From the NCBI RefSeq assembly GCF_023715785.1, contig NZ_JAMBOX010000001.1, forward strand, positions 62,001 to 126,000: a stretch of 64,000 bases of DNA. Direction: 5' to 3'. This document shows, piece after piece, positions 9,114 to 17,904 of the stretch (position 1 is the stretch's first letter; every line of letters begins with the position of its first letter). Made by a program: the position numbers and the translations under genes. Under the pieces are notes generated by a model. The model did no database searches, was not told the origin of the DNA, and saw only the letters and a program-made list of their open reading frames with translations. This stretch comes from Neobacillus niacini. Lineage in GTDB: Bacteria > Bacillota > Bacilli > Bacillales > Cytobacillaceae.

Positions 9114-10988
9114 ATGGAGAAGATAAACCGGAATGCCCCCTGTCCATGCGGGAGCGGAAAAAAGTATAAAAAATGCTGCGGCGCAAATGAGGCTATTTCG
9201 ATTACCCAGTTGCTCGAAAGTGAGATTGATGAGCTGCAAAAGCAAATGATTCAGTTTGCGTTTACCTACTTTGGAGAAGAGATTGAAGAGGATTTTGCGT
9301 TGTTTGAGGAGAACAGTGAAATCCAACTGGACGACGAGCAGGAGCGCGAATTTTTCGAAATGATCCATGGTATTTGGTTCTCGCTGTTCGAGGAACTGGA
9401 TGATGGAAAATCGATTATGGAGAAATTCATCGCATCTGAGGCTGGAAAAATTAGACGGCCGAAGTTACGGCAAATTTTACAATCGTGGGCGAATCCACGA
9501 GCGATTGCCGGGAAGGTAATCAAGAGCGAACACAACAAGCTTACGTTCGAGGATGGTTTTTCAGGAGAGCAACTGGATGCAATTGTGACAGGCACTCCGG
9601 TCGAGCTGGAGGCAAACTCCTTTTTCATGGGGATGATTGTCCCGTTCGAGCAGAATTACGTGTTTTTCCCGGCACCGTTTGATTTGCCTGATCTGGTAGC
9701 TGAAAATGCCTTTGCCTTTATTGCAGACAGTGCGATGGCGAACGGTTACGACTCTCTTCAAGAGTATGTGACCGACTTTTTCATGGAGGTCATGAGCGAT
9801 TTGCCGATGGTGGGTGCGCAGGTTGACATTGAGGATCTGAACTGGCCGGCACCGATTTACAAAGAAGTAGCCGATATTTTTAAAACAAGGCTTGATTCGC
9901 TTAATGTATTGCCTCCGTTTGTGGATATGGGCGTCGTGCTTTGGTACTCCTATTGCCAGAAAAAGCAGAAGCGGATTCAAAATCCAAATGCCACTGCTGC
10001 CGGTTTGCATTATTTGATTTCGAAAATCGCCCCTGTGGAAAAAATTTACACACAAAAAGATCTTGCCCAAATGTACGGCGTATCCGCCGGGGCCATTTCG
10101 TCGAATGCCTCAGATTTGGAAACCACCCTGAGTCAGGAAATCGAGGAGATAATGGGGATGTATTCTGATGAGGTCAGACCGCCAGCTCAGGCAGGGTCCG
10201 TGATTGAGTTTCCGACTAAGCCAAGGATTGTCGAACCAGAACAGCCTCGAAAACTAAAGAAGGTTTCTCGCCGTGATGAAGAACGGGCCCAGGAATTGAT
10301 TTTTGAAGCGTTGCAGGAGGAAGGCAGGAAGCGGTATCAGTTGGCCGAACAAGCATTGGGGCTGAATCCGTACTGTGTCGATGCATACGTGATTCTTGCG
10401 GAAGATGTAGATTTCCTTGATGAAGCAGTAATGATGTTTCGAAGAGGAATGGAAGTTGGCGCACAAGCGCTTGGCAAAGAATTTTTCGAGGAGAATAAGG
10501 GCTATTTTTGGGGCCTGATTGAAACAAGGCCGTATATGCGGGCGAAACAGCATTATGCAGAGGCGCTTTATCTTTTGGGAGATGCGGACGGCGCAATCGG
10601 ACAGTATGAGGAAATGCTTGTGTTAAATCCGATGGACAACCAGGGCGTGAGGGATTCCTTATTTGTTGTCTATGTTGATAAGGGCGAACTCCAAAAGGCA
10701 CGAGAGTTGTTGGAAAAATATGATGAGGATACCACGCAAAACGCGTATAACAAGCTCCTGCTTGAGTTAGTTGAACACGGATATACCATGAAGGCCAAAA
10801 AGCTGTTGAAAGAAGCTAAAAAAGCTAATAAGTTTGTACCCGCTTACCTGACAGGTAAAAAGAAACTGCCAGACGAGCTGCCGGATTTCTACGGGTTCGG
10901 TGACGATAACGAAGCCATTTGCTATGCTGGTATGCACAAACTTTTGTGGGATAAAGTTGATGGGCTTTCCGAGTGGATGAAAAAATAG
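9114..10988 (+). CDS. SEC-C zinc-binding and TPR repeat protein
   Basis: 624 residues. The N-terminus carries a SEC-C motif ([13 protein letters not shown], about 10-22), the zinc site also found at the SecA C-terminus. The middle (about 30-370) is acidic and includes a region resembling a helix-turn-helix (about 305-340, QKDLAQMYGVSAGAISS). The C-terminal third (about 390-560) contains TPR-like helical repeats. The family function is not established; SEC-C domains bind zinc and, in SecA, contact SecB or ribosomes. An AAAGGAG site nine bases before ATG supports the start. It is transcribed alone on the plus strand, convergent with the cytochrome locus. Confidence 0.85.
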   Translation: MEKINRNAPCPCGSGKKYKKCCGANEAISITQLLESEIDELQKQMIQFAFTYFGEEIEEDFALFEENSEIQLDDEQEREFFEMIHGIWFSLFEELDDGKSIMEKFIASEAGKIRRPKLRQILQSWANPRAIAGKVIKSEHNKLTFEDGFSGEQLDAIVTGTPVELEANSFFMGMIVPFEQNYVFFPAPFDLPDLVAENAFAFIADSAMANGYDSLQEYVTDFFMEVMSDLPMVGAQVDIEDLNWPAPIYKEVADIFKTRLDSLNVLPPFVDMGVVLWYSYCQKKQKRIQNPNATAAGLHYLISKIAPVEKIYTQKDLAQMYGVSAGAISSNASDLETTLSQEIEEIMGMYSDEVRPPAQAGSVIEFPTKPRIVEPEQPRKLKKVSRRDEERAQELIFEALQEEGRKRYQLAEQALGLNPYCVDAYVILAEDVDFLDEAVMMFRRGMEVGAQALGKEFFEENKGYFWGLIETRPYMRAKQHYAEALYLLGDADGAIGQYEEMLVLNPMDNQGVRDSLFVVYVDKGELQKARELLEKYDEDTTQNAYNKLLLELVEHGYTMKAKKLLKEAKKANKFVPAYLTGKKKLPDELPDFYGFGDDNEAICYAGMHKLLWDKVDGLSEWMKK

Positions 10989-10996
10989 AGTTTAGT

Positions 10997-11027
10997 GTCC
11001 CCTTGACTTAGTCACGGGGGCTTTTTT
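10997..11027 (+). terminator. Rho-independent terminator of the SEC-C gene
   Basis: Arms GTCCCC and GGGGGC with inner TGAC/GTCA pairing are followed by six T residues. Confidence 0.85.
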
Positions 11028-11190
11028 AATATTTTTTTAGGAAGGTATCAAAAAGACGTTGAGGCAGATCCGAGGTTTCCGGAGTGAATATTGTTAAGGA
11101 AACACAGAATGCATGTTCAGTTAGCGGTCGAAACGGTAGACATGAATTAATAGATTATTGATACCTCAAAAAAGAAAAAAGGTAGTATCA

Positions 11191-11236
11191 AAAAAAACGA
11201 CTCCAATATTATTCAGATATTGAAGTCGTTTTAAAT
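11191..11236 (-). terminator. Rho-independent terminator of the heptahaem cytochrome gene
   Basis: On the minus strand, arms AAAACGACTTCAATAT and ATATTGGAGTCGTTTT are followed by further T residues. It ends the cytochrome locus. The rest of the 10989-11292 spacer holds an inverted pair AGGTATCAA (11042) and TTGATACCT (11157) of unknown meaning. Confidence 0.85.
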
Positions 11237-11292
11237 TTCATATGAACTTTTCATCCAAGGCCCAAGTTTATCTGAGCTTTTTAAGGAATCGC

Positions 11293-13134
11293 CTATCGTT
11301 TACTCGGCGCGTGTGCAGCCTCTATAAATTTTCCGCTGGTACTATGACATTCACTACATTTCTTTTCGGTATTCCCGTGCTCCGGAACATTTGTATTCAA
11401 GGCCTTGACTGTTTTACCATAAAGCACCGTGTTTTCATTATGGCAGGAAAGACAGAACTTCCGCTGGGCATCAGCATTATTATCCCAATTAAATTTCGGG
11501 TCATATTCTTTGCTGAACCAATTATCACCAGGTTCGTCGATTTTGGGTTTTTCCTTTTCATTTAGCTTAACATTCCCAAATTCTGTCCTAAGCATATCAA
11601 CATTACTTGCCCCATGTGTTTCATGGCACTCCGCACATGGCAGCTGACCATTTAACTTGCTGCCGCTGTCAGTTGTCGCTGCAATATTATGCTTGGATTC
11701 ACCCTTAAGTGTTCCATCAACATAATATTTTTTAATATCTGTTCCTTTGCTTCCGTTATGACAGTTCAAACATAATGAATAGTCACTCGTAGCGTCATTA
11801 GCCACTGTTCCTGCTTTTTTATAATTAAAGAAAGGATCCGTACCAGGTCTTGGATATAGACTGTTAGGATTTTCCTTTGTTCCAGGATTATGTGGATCAT
11901 GACAGCTAGAACATGTTACATTTGTACCCTTAAAGTGTTTACTATGAACAGCATTATCTTCTATTTTTGGCGAATTCGTTCCATCGTGGCATGTCATGCA
12001 CATATCATTTTCAGTAAGACCCTTACCGGCATTCATCAGAAATTCATCATTTCCATTATGAGTGCTATGACAGAAGGAGCATGCGTTGGTTACCATAGAA
12101 AACGGCCCGTGGATGGCATCGTTATCGGTAGTTTCATTTGCAACCCGGTCAATCTCGAATTCAGTCCCTTCATAATTACTGACAGTGGTGAACTTAAGGT
12201 ATCTAGGCACAATTCCAATTCCTGAGACTGTCGAAAATGATGGATTCAAATAAACATTATAGGTTGTACCCGGCAAGAAATCCTGTTCTGGTGTGAAGAT
12301 ATAAACATATGACTTAAGATCTGCGTTTATTTCGATTGGGTCTTTATCCAAAGGTTTTGCTTCCCCTTTAAAAGCACCAAAAGTGGTTAACAATGGTTTT
12401 GTGTCATCCAATTTTTCTGTACTTCTGATATCGATTAATATCTTAGATCCTAACGGCACTCGAGTCATATCTTCGGCAGGAAGATATGATGCAGGAACAT
12501 CTTGTGGTTTATAATCATCTCCAGCATCTTTGGGTATAAGATATATTCTTTCTAGATAGGGCCTCTGAGCCGGGACATCACTTTCACTAGTTGTTTGAGT
12601 TGTTACGGATGCTGATAAAAATGCGCTTGTTTGATTCGTACTTGCTTCTTTAGTAGAAGTTTCTCCTGAGGTAACTTTCGCTTGCTCCATCTCATTTACA
12701 TCGATCGTAAAGGATTTTTCCACCTTATTACTGACAGCCTCTTCATCAGTGACAATAAAGGTTAGATTATGTGCTCCAGTATTAAAATCTTTTACAAAAG
12801 AGAAGTTGGCGAATTTACCTTGAGGGGTAATCGTCAGCGTTCCTTCATTAGTAATATCAACCAGCTGTCCAGAATTGCGTTGTTGTTCAAAAATATTAAC
12901 GATAAGTTTGTCAGGAAGTGTTGTTTCATCACTAATTGTTCCGGTAAATTTAACCGTTGAACTTTGAAACATTGCCCCATTGGCAGGAGAATCCAAGACT
13001 ATTTCAGGAACACCCGATGCTTGAACCACTTGTTTGTCAGAAGAATATAAAAGGATGGAACTAATGAAAACGCTCCAAATAGCAAGGTATGAGATTAACT
13101 TTCGTTTATAGTTCTTCCTTTTCATTGTATTCAT
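11293..13134 (-). CDS. Exported heptahaem cytochrome c with Ig-like N-terminal domains
   Basis: 613 residues. A signal peptide or anchor (about 10-40, cleavage plausible after VQASG) is followed by beta-rich Ig/Big-like domains (about 42-330: one starting EIVLDSPANGAMFQ, another before the first haem). The C-terminal part (about 345-613) has seven CxxCH haem sites: CSFCH, CMTCH, CSSCH, CLNCH, CAECH, CLSCH and CSECH, several as paired CxxCH...CxxCH units (doubled-CXXCH family). No sorting motif or S-layer domain is seen, so attachment is unclear. It is likely the outermost electron carrier or an adhesin-cytochrome. A terminator follows, and a 200-base spacer separates it from the next cytochrome. 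Confidence 0.85.
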   Translation of the reverse strand: MNTMKRKNYKRKLISYLAIWSVFISSILLYSSDKQVVQASGVPEIVLDSPANGAMFQSSTVKFTGTISDETTLPDKLIVNIFEQQRNSGQLVDITNEGTLTITPQGKFANFSFVKDFNTGAHNLTFIVTDEEAVSNKVEKSFTIDVNEMEQAKVTSGETSTKEASTNQTSAFLSASVTTQTTSESDVPAQRPYLERIYLIPKDAGDDYKPQDVPASYLPAEDMTRVPLGSKILIDIRSTEKLDDTKPLLTTFGAFKGEAKPLDKDPIEINADLKSYVYIFTPEQDFLPGTTYNVYLNPSFSTVSGIGIVPRYLKFTTVSNYEGTEFEIDRVANETTDNDAIHGPFSMVTNACSFCHSTHNGNDEFLMNAGKGLTENDMCMTCHDGTNSPKIEDNAVHSKHFKGTNVTCSSCHDPHNPGTKENPNSLYPRPGTDPFFNYKKAGTVANDATSDYSLCLNCHNGSKGTDIKKYYVDGTLKGESKHNIAATTDSGSKLNGQLPCAECHETHGASNVDMLRTEFGNVKLNEKEKPKIDEPGDNWFSKEYDPKFNWDNNADAQRKFCLSCHNENTVLYGKTVKALNTNVPEHGNTEKKCSECHSTSGKFIEAAHAPSKR

Positions 13135-13249
13135 CCTTTACATTTACTAAATAGGTTATTTCGTAATTTAATTATATCAACTGAATTAACATTTATTTTC
13201 ATAGTTAAGTTAAATATTTTTGACAATTCCAAAGCCAGATGTAATAATA

Positions 13250-13283
13250 AACATGGTGCCAATAGTGATATTGTCACCATGTT
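13250..13283 (-). terminator. Terminator after hexahaem cytochrome A
   Basis: A long hairpin, AACATGGTG with CACCATGTT and inner CAATA/TATTG pairing, lies about 60 bases past the stop and is followed by a T-rich tail on the minus strand. Confidence 0.75.
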
Positions 13284-13341
13284 ATTGTGAAATTATATCT
13301 GCAGAAGAATAGTGAATCTATTTTTCTGCTTTTTTTATAAA

Positions 13342-14505
13342 TTATTTTATTATTGATTTACCAGAGTAATCTCCGCCAGGAACTTTGAAATTTTGCCAGT
13401 CAGTAGTATTAGGATAATTTGTAGTTCCAGGTGTATTGGCAATTTGGTGTGTAGATTGGTGACAAGCCCAACATACAGCCATGTTGGTGAATCTTTTAAG
13501 TGCAGAAGATCCACTCTTGCTAACGTCTTTCATATAATTCTTAGCTTGAGTTTCGGTCCAGCCTTTTTCTGCTTGTAAATCGGCAATTGTTTTACCAGCA
13601 GTATCCTTTAATAATGTAATATCTGTACCATGAGCAAAGTGACAAGCGGTACAGCTGCGGCCTTGTTTTGTACTGTTTGTAGTGTGCGTATAGTGGACGC
13701 CATCAGCTCTTGGTCCATTTTCTCTGTTCTTTAAGTAGTCATCATGGCAGGCAGCACAGAATTCAGAATAGTTTAATTTGTAATCATATACTTGTGTTTG
13801 TGTTAAACCATCAGCTGGTTTATTATAAATACCATTTGATTTGTAAATCTTTAAGCCTGAATTTGTAGTGCTGTTATTAATAGCTTGTAATTCAGGTGTT
13901 GAATTATCTTCTACCAAGTTAAGCTTAAGTCCTTTTGTGCCAATTGGAACTTGATTCAATTTAGTAATTGTTTCAGTATATCCAACGATTGTTACATTGT
14001 AGTTGTTAGCAAATTGTTTGCCAGCTACAGTTTCATTTAATAAACGGTCGTTGGCAGAACCATGTGGATTATGACAGCTTGAGCATTCAAATGTACCGGT
14101 TGATTTATTGTTCAATGCCCCTGGAGCAGCATTTTCTGTTAAGTCAGAGCTTACATTGTGCATGGAAGCGCTCATCTCGTGTGAATCAATGACACCAGCT
14201 TCACTTGGCAGTTTAACGTTATAGAAACCCATTGTTCCATCATGGCAAGACAAACAGAGTTCCAATTCCCCGCTCTTCATTAACAGCATTTCGTTTTCCC
14301 CATTGTGGGTACTATGGCAGTTTGCACAAGAGTTTGTGTTGTTTTGGAAGTTACCATGTGTTTTGTGTGTATTGGTATTTCCAAAGTTATCTACCGTTCC
14401 AACATTAGTTGGTAGTGTTACTCCTTCTGCAGAAGCAAGAGCGCCAAACATGCCTACTAGAATAATAGTTAATAGTGCAGCTAGGCTCATTTTTAACTTA
14501 CTCAT
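13342..14505 (-). CDS. Exported hexahaem cytochrome c (copy A)
   Basis: 387 residues. A signal peptide (1-27, cleaved near ASAEG) is followed by six CxxCH sites: CANCH, CLSCH, CSSCH, CAACH, CTACH and CWACH. It is a paralogue of the next upstream gene: the order and spacing of haem sites and motifs such as CANCHSTHNGENE, CHDGTMGFY and CSSCHNPHGS agree, while the linkers differ. It belongs to the doubled-CXXCH/cytochrome c3-like group. The start is behind GGGAGG. It has its own terminator and a leader nearly the same as that of copy B, so the two copies may be expressed independently. The electron acceptor is unknown. Confidence 0.88.
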   Translation of the reverse strand: MSKLKMSLAALLTIILVGMFGALASAEGVTLPTNVGTVDNFGNTNTHKTHGNFQNNTNSCANCHSTHNGENEMLLMKSGELELCLSCHDGTMGFYNVKLPSEAGVIDSHEMSASMHNVSSDLTENAAPGALNNKSTGTFECSSCHNPHGSANDRLLNETVAGKQFANNYNVTIVGYTETITKLNQVPIGTKGLKLNLVEDNSTPELQAINNSTTNSGLKIYKSNGIYNKPADGLTQTQVYDYKLNYSEFCAACHDDYLKNRENGPRADGVHYTHTTNSTKQGRSCTACHFAHGTDITLLKDTAGKTIADLQAEKGWTETQAKNYMKDVSKSGSSALKRFTNMAVCWACHQSTHQIANTPGTTNYPNTTDWQNFKVPGGDYSGKSIIK

Positions 14506-14605
14506 CCCAAAAAACCTCCCATTTACTTTCTGTCTCTTTTTCTCTCTTTTTTTATATGGTTTATAAAACTATTAATTCTTCTATTTTGCAAACCACCTCC
14601 TTAAA
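14506..14605 (-). promoter_or_regulatory. Leader of copy A with a second strong ribosome site and short leader frame
   Basis: TAAGGAGGTGGT precedes a TTG-started 22-codon frame (14591 to about 14523) ending just before the GGGAGG of the cytochrome gene. A closely similar layout, TTTAAAGGAGGTGGT then AAAAAAAGAGAGAA then ATGGGAGG, precedes copy B, although its short frame differs. This suggests a duplicated regulatory leader; translation of it is not proven. Confidence 0.4.
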
Positions 14606-14754
14606 TGGTTTTATTCTTCCTTTATGTATATGTATTAACGTCAACCTAACTAATTTTTTATATTTAATCAAAAAACACTATTTGGGAGGATAATAAGTCG
14701 TTTTTTGTTCTATTCAAATTCATTTTAAATTTCATTCAATTTTAAGAGTTTTAA

Positions 14755-14792
14755 AACAAGGTAACAATAGAATCATTGCTACCTTGTTTTTG
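14755..14792 (-). terminator. Terminator after hexahaem cytochrome B
   Basis: Hairpin arms AACAAGGTA and TACCTTGTT with inner CAAT/ATTG pairing, and T-rich flanks on the minus strand. Confidence 0.8.
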
Positions 14793-14815
14793 ATTGTTCA
14801 TTAAAAGCTATAAAT

Positions 14816-15985
14816 TTATTTTATTTTTGCTCTTCCGATAAGACGTCCACTTCCATCAAGGAATTGTGGATCAATTTGTCCTTTGGCAATGCTAGTGCCG
14901 TGACAAGCAAAACATACTGCAGTATTTGTGAATTTCTTTAAAGAAGAACCTTTAGCACTGACGTCCTTCATGTATGCTTCAGCCTTTGCCTGATCCCAGC
15001 CATATTTACCACCATCAGCAACTGGTTTTGTATAATCAGCCACTGTGTTACCAATTGCATCCATCATAGTTGTTGCATCTGTTCCGTGAGCAAAGTGACA
15101 AGCTGCACAGCTTCTACCTTGAGAAGAACTGTTGGTAGTATGAGTGTAAGTGTCATGTGTATGTGTTTCAGTTATAGGTGTTCCAGTACTTGGTTTGCCA
15201 GACTTAGGATTGGCAGTTGTCCCTGCATTTCTCTTAGCAAAATAATCATCGTGACATGCGCCGCAGAATTGAGAGTAATAGATTTTATCGTTTACTCCAT
15301 TGTAAGTAACTGTTCCCTTAGGTCCGTTTGATTTGTAAACTTTAAAACCGCCAGTTCCTGTAAGGGCATTGATTTCTGCATATGCAGGGTCTTCTGTTAA
15401 TTCTAGCGCAATTGTTTTTGTTCCTATTGGTGCAGCAGTTTCCGTGCCATTCACCAAAGAAGTAGCAAAGGTTTTACCAGCAACTGTTTCATTTAATAAC
15501 CGATCGTTCGGAGAACCGTGTGGGTTGTGACAGCTAGAGCATTCAAGTACAGCAGTTGATGCATTCTTGAAAGCACCAGGAGCACTTCCAATTTTTAAAT
15601 TTGAATCCACATTGTGCATGGAAGAGCTTAGATGTGAATCATCAAAAGTTCCTGCACCGCTGGATTTTGTAACATCGTAGAAGCCCATTGTGCCGTCATG
15701 GCAAGACATACAAAGGTCATACTCGCCATCTTTCATTAATAAATATTCATTTTCCCCGTTGTGGGTGCTGTGACAGTTTGCACAAGAGTTGGTGTTGTTT
15801 TGGAAATTACCATGGGTTTTGTGTGTACTTTTGTTACCAAAGTTATCAACATCGCCAACATGGATTCCAGGTGCTGGGTTTGTGGAAGTTGGTGGTACTC
15901 CATCCTCTGCAAATGCCACAGCACTGAACATGCCTAATAAAATAAGCATGAATACAGTTGATAAGCCTAATCTGACCTTGCTCAT
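14816..15985 (-). CDS. Exported hexahaem cytochrome c (copy B)
   Basis: 389 residues from MSKVRLGLST. The in-frame ATG at 16003 is part of the ATGGGAGG ribosome site itself and is rejected. A signal peptide (about 1-26, ending AFAED) is followed by six CxxCH sites: CANCH, CMSCH, CSSCH, CGACH, CAACH and CFACH, in the same arrangement as copy A (13342-14505). Copy B has an extra Thr/His-rich insertion before haem 5 (around ETHTHDTYTHT). Neighbouring NHL and TPR proteins and membrane NapC-type cytochromes suggest both copies receive electrons at the cell surface. Confidence 0.88.
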   Translation of the reverse strand: MSKVRLGLSTVFMLILLGMFSAVAFAEDGVPPTSTNPAPGIHVGDVDNFGNKSTHKTHGNFQNNTNSCANCHSTHNGENEYLLMKDGEYDLCMSCHDGTMGFYDVTKSSGAGTFDDSHLSSSMHNVDSNLKIGSAPGAFKNASTAVLECSSCHNPHGSPNDRLLNETVAGKTFATSLVNGTETAAPIGTKTIALELTEDPAYAEINALTGTGGFKVYKSNGPKGTVTYNGVNDKIYYSQFCGACHDDYFAKRNAGTTANPKSGKPSTGTPITETHTHDTYTHTTNSSSQGRSCAACHFAHGTDATTMMDAIGNTVADYTKPVADGGKYGWDQAKAEAYMKDVSAKGSSLKKFTNTAVCFACHGTSIAKGQIDPQFLDGSGRLIGRAKIK

Positions 15986-16083
15986 TTCTAAAAAACCTCC
16001 CATAATTCTCTCTTTTTTTAATATCTAAGGCAATGAACTAAGCTGCAATTCTTTTTCCACCACCTCCTTTAAAGAACATGTGT

Positions 16084-17046
16084 TTAATAGTAAACGGAAA
16101 TTCTTTGGTTGACAGTATCAGTGACAAACAAGGTGTCACGATCGTCAATAAATAGACCGTTTGGCAGGTATAGCTTGCCATTTTCCGTTCCCATTCCGCC
16201 TAAATCAAATAATTCTTTACCATCTTTATCGAAAGCGTTGATATTATGGGCAAGATTATTGACTACATAAACATTACCTTTGGAATCAACAGCTACTCCC
16301 CTTGGGTTTAGGAATGTTGGATCACCTTTTCCGTCTTTAGAGCCATTAATAATTCTGATAAATTTGCCGTTTTTATCAAAAATTTGTACTCTATTATTCC
16401 CTGAATCTGTAACATAGATATTCTTGTCAAGATCTACTGTCACTGCATTCGGTGCAATAAATTTGCCTTCATCTGCACCTGCTCCACCGATTTCCATTAA
16501 TTTTTTGCCGTTTAAATCAAATACAAATATCTTGTTTGCTTTAATATCAGTCACATAGAGCTTTTGGTCGGAGATGCGCAATCCGCCAGGTGATTTAAGG
16601 ACCTTTTCCTCATCATTGAAGTATTTGAGAAATTTGCCTTTATCATTAAAGATAGAAATATTGGCATTATACAAGTCAGCAACATATACATTTCCATCTT
16701 TATCTCCAGCAATTCCATATGGGAATTTGAACTGGCCTTCTCCTGTACCTTCTGTCCCAAATTTGAAAACTGAAGTGCCGGATTGGTCAAAAACCTGTAC
16801 TTGTTTGTTATTGGTGTCACTTACATAAATGAATTCCCCGATTTTAGTTACATCCATTGGCTTGTTAAGGGGTTGGTTAAATTCTCCATATAAGGCATTC
16901 GCAAATACGGGTTCCGCACTTGGGTCCACTTTTGCAACAATCGGTTTAATATCAGATTCCAAATTAAAGAAATAGACGACTGCAAAAAAGGCAACGGAAA
17001 GTGCGACTATTGTACTCATCAATATATATACGGTTCTCTTTTTCAA
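16084..17046 (-). CDS. Membrane-anchored NHL-repeat beta-propeller protein
   Basis: 320 residues with a single N-terminal transmembrane anchor (about 7-27). About six NHL repeats follow (about 50-318), recognisable by motifs such as YVSDTNNKQVQVFD, VYVADLYNANISIF and IYVTDSGNNRVQIFD. NHL propellers bind proteins or ligands and are often found beside multihaem cytochromes in metal-reducing bacteria; here it may scaffold the extracellular cytochromes. The likely start is TTG at 17046, behind AAGGAG. It is 16 bases downstream of the TPR gene, so the two form one transcription unit. Confidence 0.85.
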   Translation of the reverse strand: MKKRTVYILMSTIVALSVAFFAVVYFFNLESDIKPIVAKVDPSAEPVFANALYGEFNQPLNKPMDVTKIGEFIYVSDTNNKQVQVFDQSGTSVFKFGTEGTGEGQFKFPYGIAGDKDGNVYVADLYNANISIFNDKGKFLKYFNDEEKVLKSPGGLRISDQKLYVTDIKANKIFVFDLNGKKLMEIGGAGADEGKFIAPNAVTVDLDKNIYVTDSGNNRVQIFDKNGKFIRIINGSKDGKGDPTFLNPRGVAVDSKGNVYVVNNLAHNINAFDKDGKELFDLGGMGTENGKLYLPNGLFIDDRDTLFVTDTVNQRISVYY

Positions 17047-17062
17047 TGGTGGTCAGCTCCTT

Positions 17063-17773
17063 CTATTTGCTGTCTTTTCCTTTTGCAGCGACTCTTTCCA
17101 GACCTTCGGTTGCTGGTTTATACAGTGGATCATAGGTTAATGCCTCTTTGTAAAATTTTTCTGCTTCTGTCTTTTTGCCTTGATCCTCTGCCACTTTGCC
17201 AATTTCCGTAATGATATCTGTGTTTGTCGGCATTATTTTAAGAGCTTCTTTCAGTGATTTATTTGCCTCGTCGTACATTTTCAAATTACGGTAAACCATG
17301 CCCTCCAATAGATGGGCCTTGAAATTACGAGGTCCCAATTCAACAGCTTTTTGAGACATTTTTAGAGCATCGTCATATCTTTTTTCATCAATGTATACAA
17401 GACCAAGGTTGAAATAGGCACCAAAATATTTGCTATCAAGATCAGTTGCAACTTTTAATTGTTTAATGGCGTTGTTATTATCGCCTTTTAAAAAGTAGGA
17501 GTAACCCAAATTTACGTGATGTTCAGGATTATTGGGTTTATCATCCACTAAAGCCTTATAATATTTAATTTGTTCATCAATCCTCGTATGATCGGTATTG
17601 GACCAAATATATTTATCGCTAATAAAATAGCCTCCACCCACACTTACGATTAAAGTTGCGAAGAGGATTAGGAAAGCCTGCAATTTAGTAAAATACTTAC
17701 TTTTTTCCTTTTTAAGCTCTGTTCTTTCGTTTACTACTGGTTTTGGATTGACTGGCAGCTCTTTAGCCTCCAT
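17063..17773 (-). CDS. Membrane-anchored TPR protein
   Basis: 236 residues: a basic cytoplasmic N-terminus (1-28), one transmembrane helix (about 32-52), then four to five TPR repeats (about 75-230; for example HHVNLGYSYFLKGDNNNAIKQL and FGAYFNLGLVYIDEKRYDDAL). It is predicted to face outward and to act as an assembly scaffold for the cytochromes around it, as TPR proteins do in other multihaem loci; no catalytic motif is present. The start is behind GAGGTGG. Confidence 0.85.
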   Translation of the reverse strand: MEAKELPVNPKPVVNERTELKKEKSKYFTKLQAFLILFATLIVSVGGGYFISDKYIWSNTDHTRIDEQIKYYKALVDDKPNNPEHHVNLGYSYFLKGDNNNAIKQLKVATDLDSKYFGAYFNLGLVYIDEKRYDDALKMSQKAVELGPRNFKAHLLEGMVYRNLKMYDEANKSLKEALKIMPTNTDIITEIGKVAEDQGKKTEAEKFYKEALTYDPLYKPATEGLERVAAKGKDSK

Positions 17774-17877
17774 AAATATCCACCTCGAATTTCTTTTGTT
17801 TTTTCAGTTCCTCAGAAGACTTGTTGGAATTAAAGAATCCTAAATAGCCCCACTTATTTATCCATGTTAAAAAGCAG

Positions 17878-17904
17878 GCAATAGGATAATTAGTATCCTA
17901 TTGC
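17878..17904 (-). terminator. Terminator overlapping the end of the dodecahaem gene
   Basis: Perfect arms GCAATAGGAT and ATCCTATTGC include the stop codon of the upstream gene; TTTTT follows six bases later on the minus strand. Confidence 0.6.

Noticed and set aside
11042..11165. Small mobile element bounded by AGGTATCAA/TTGATACCT
   Set aside because: The nine-base ends are too short and no target duplication or further copy is visible in the window.
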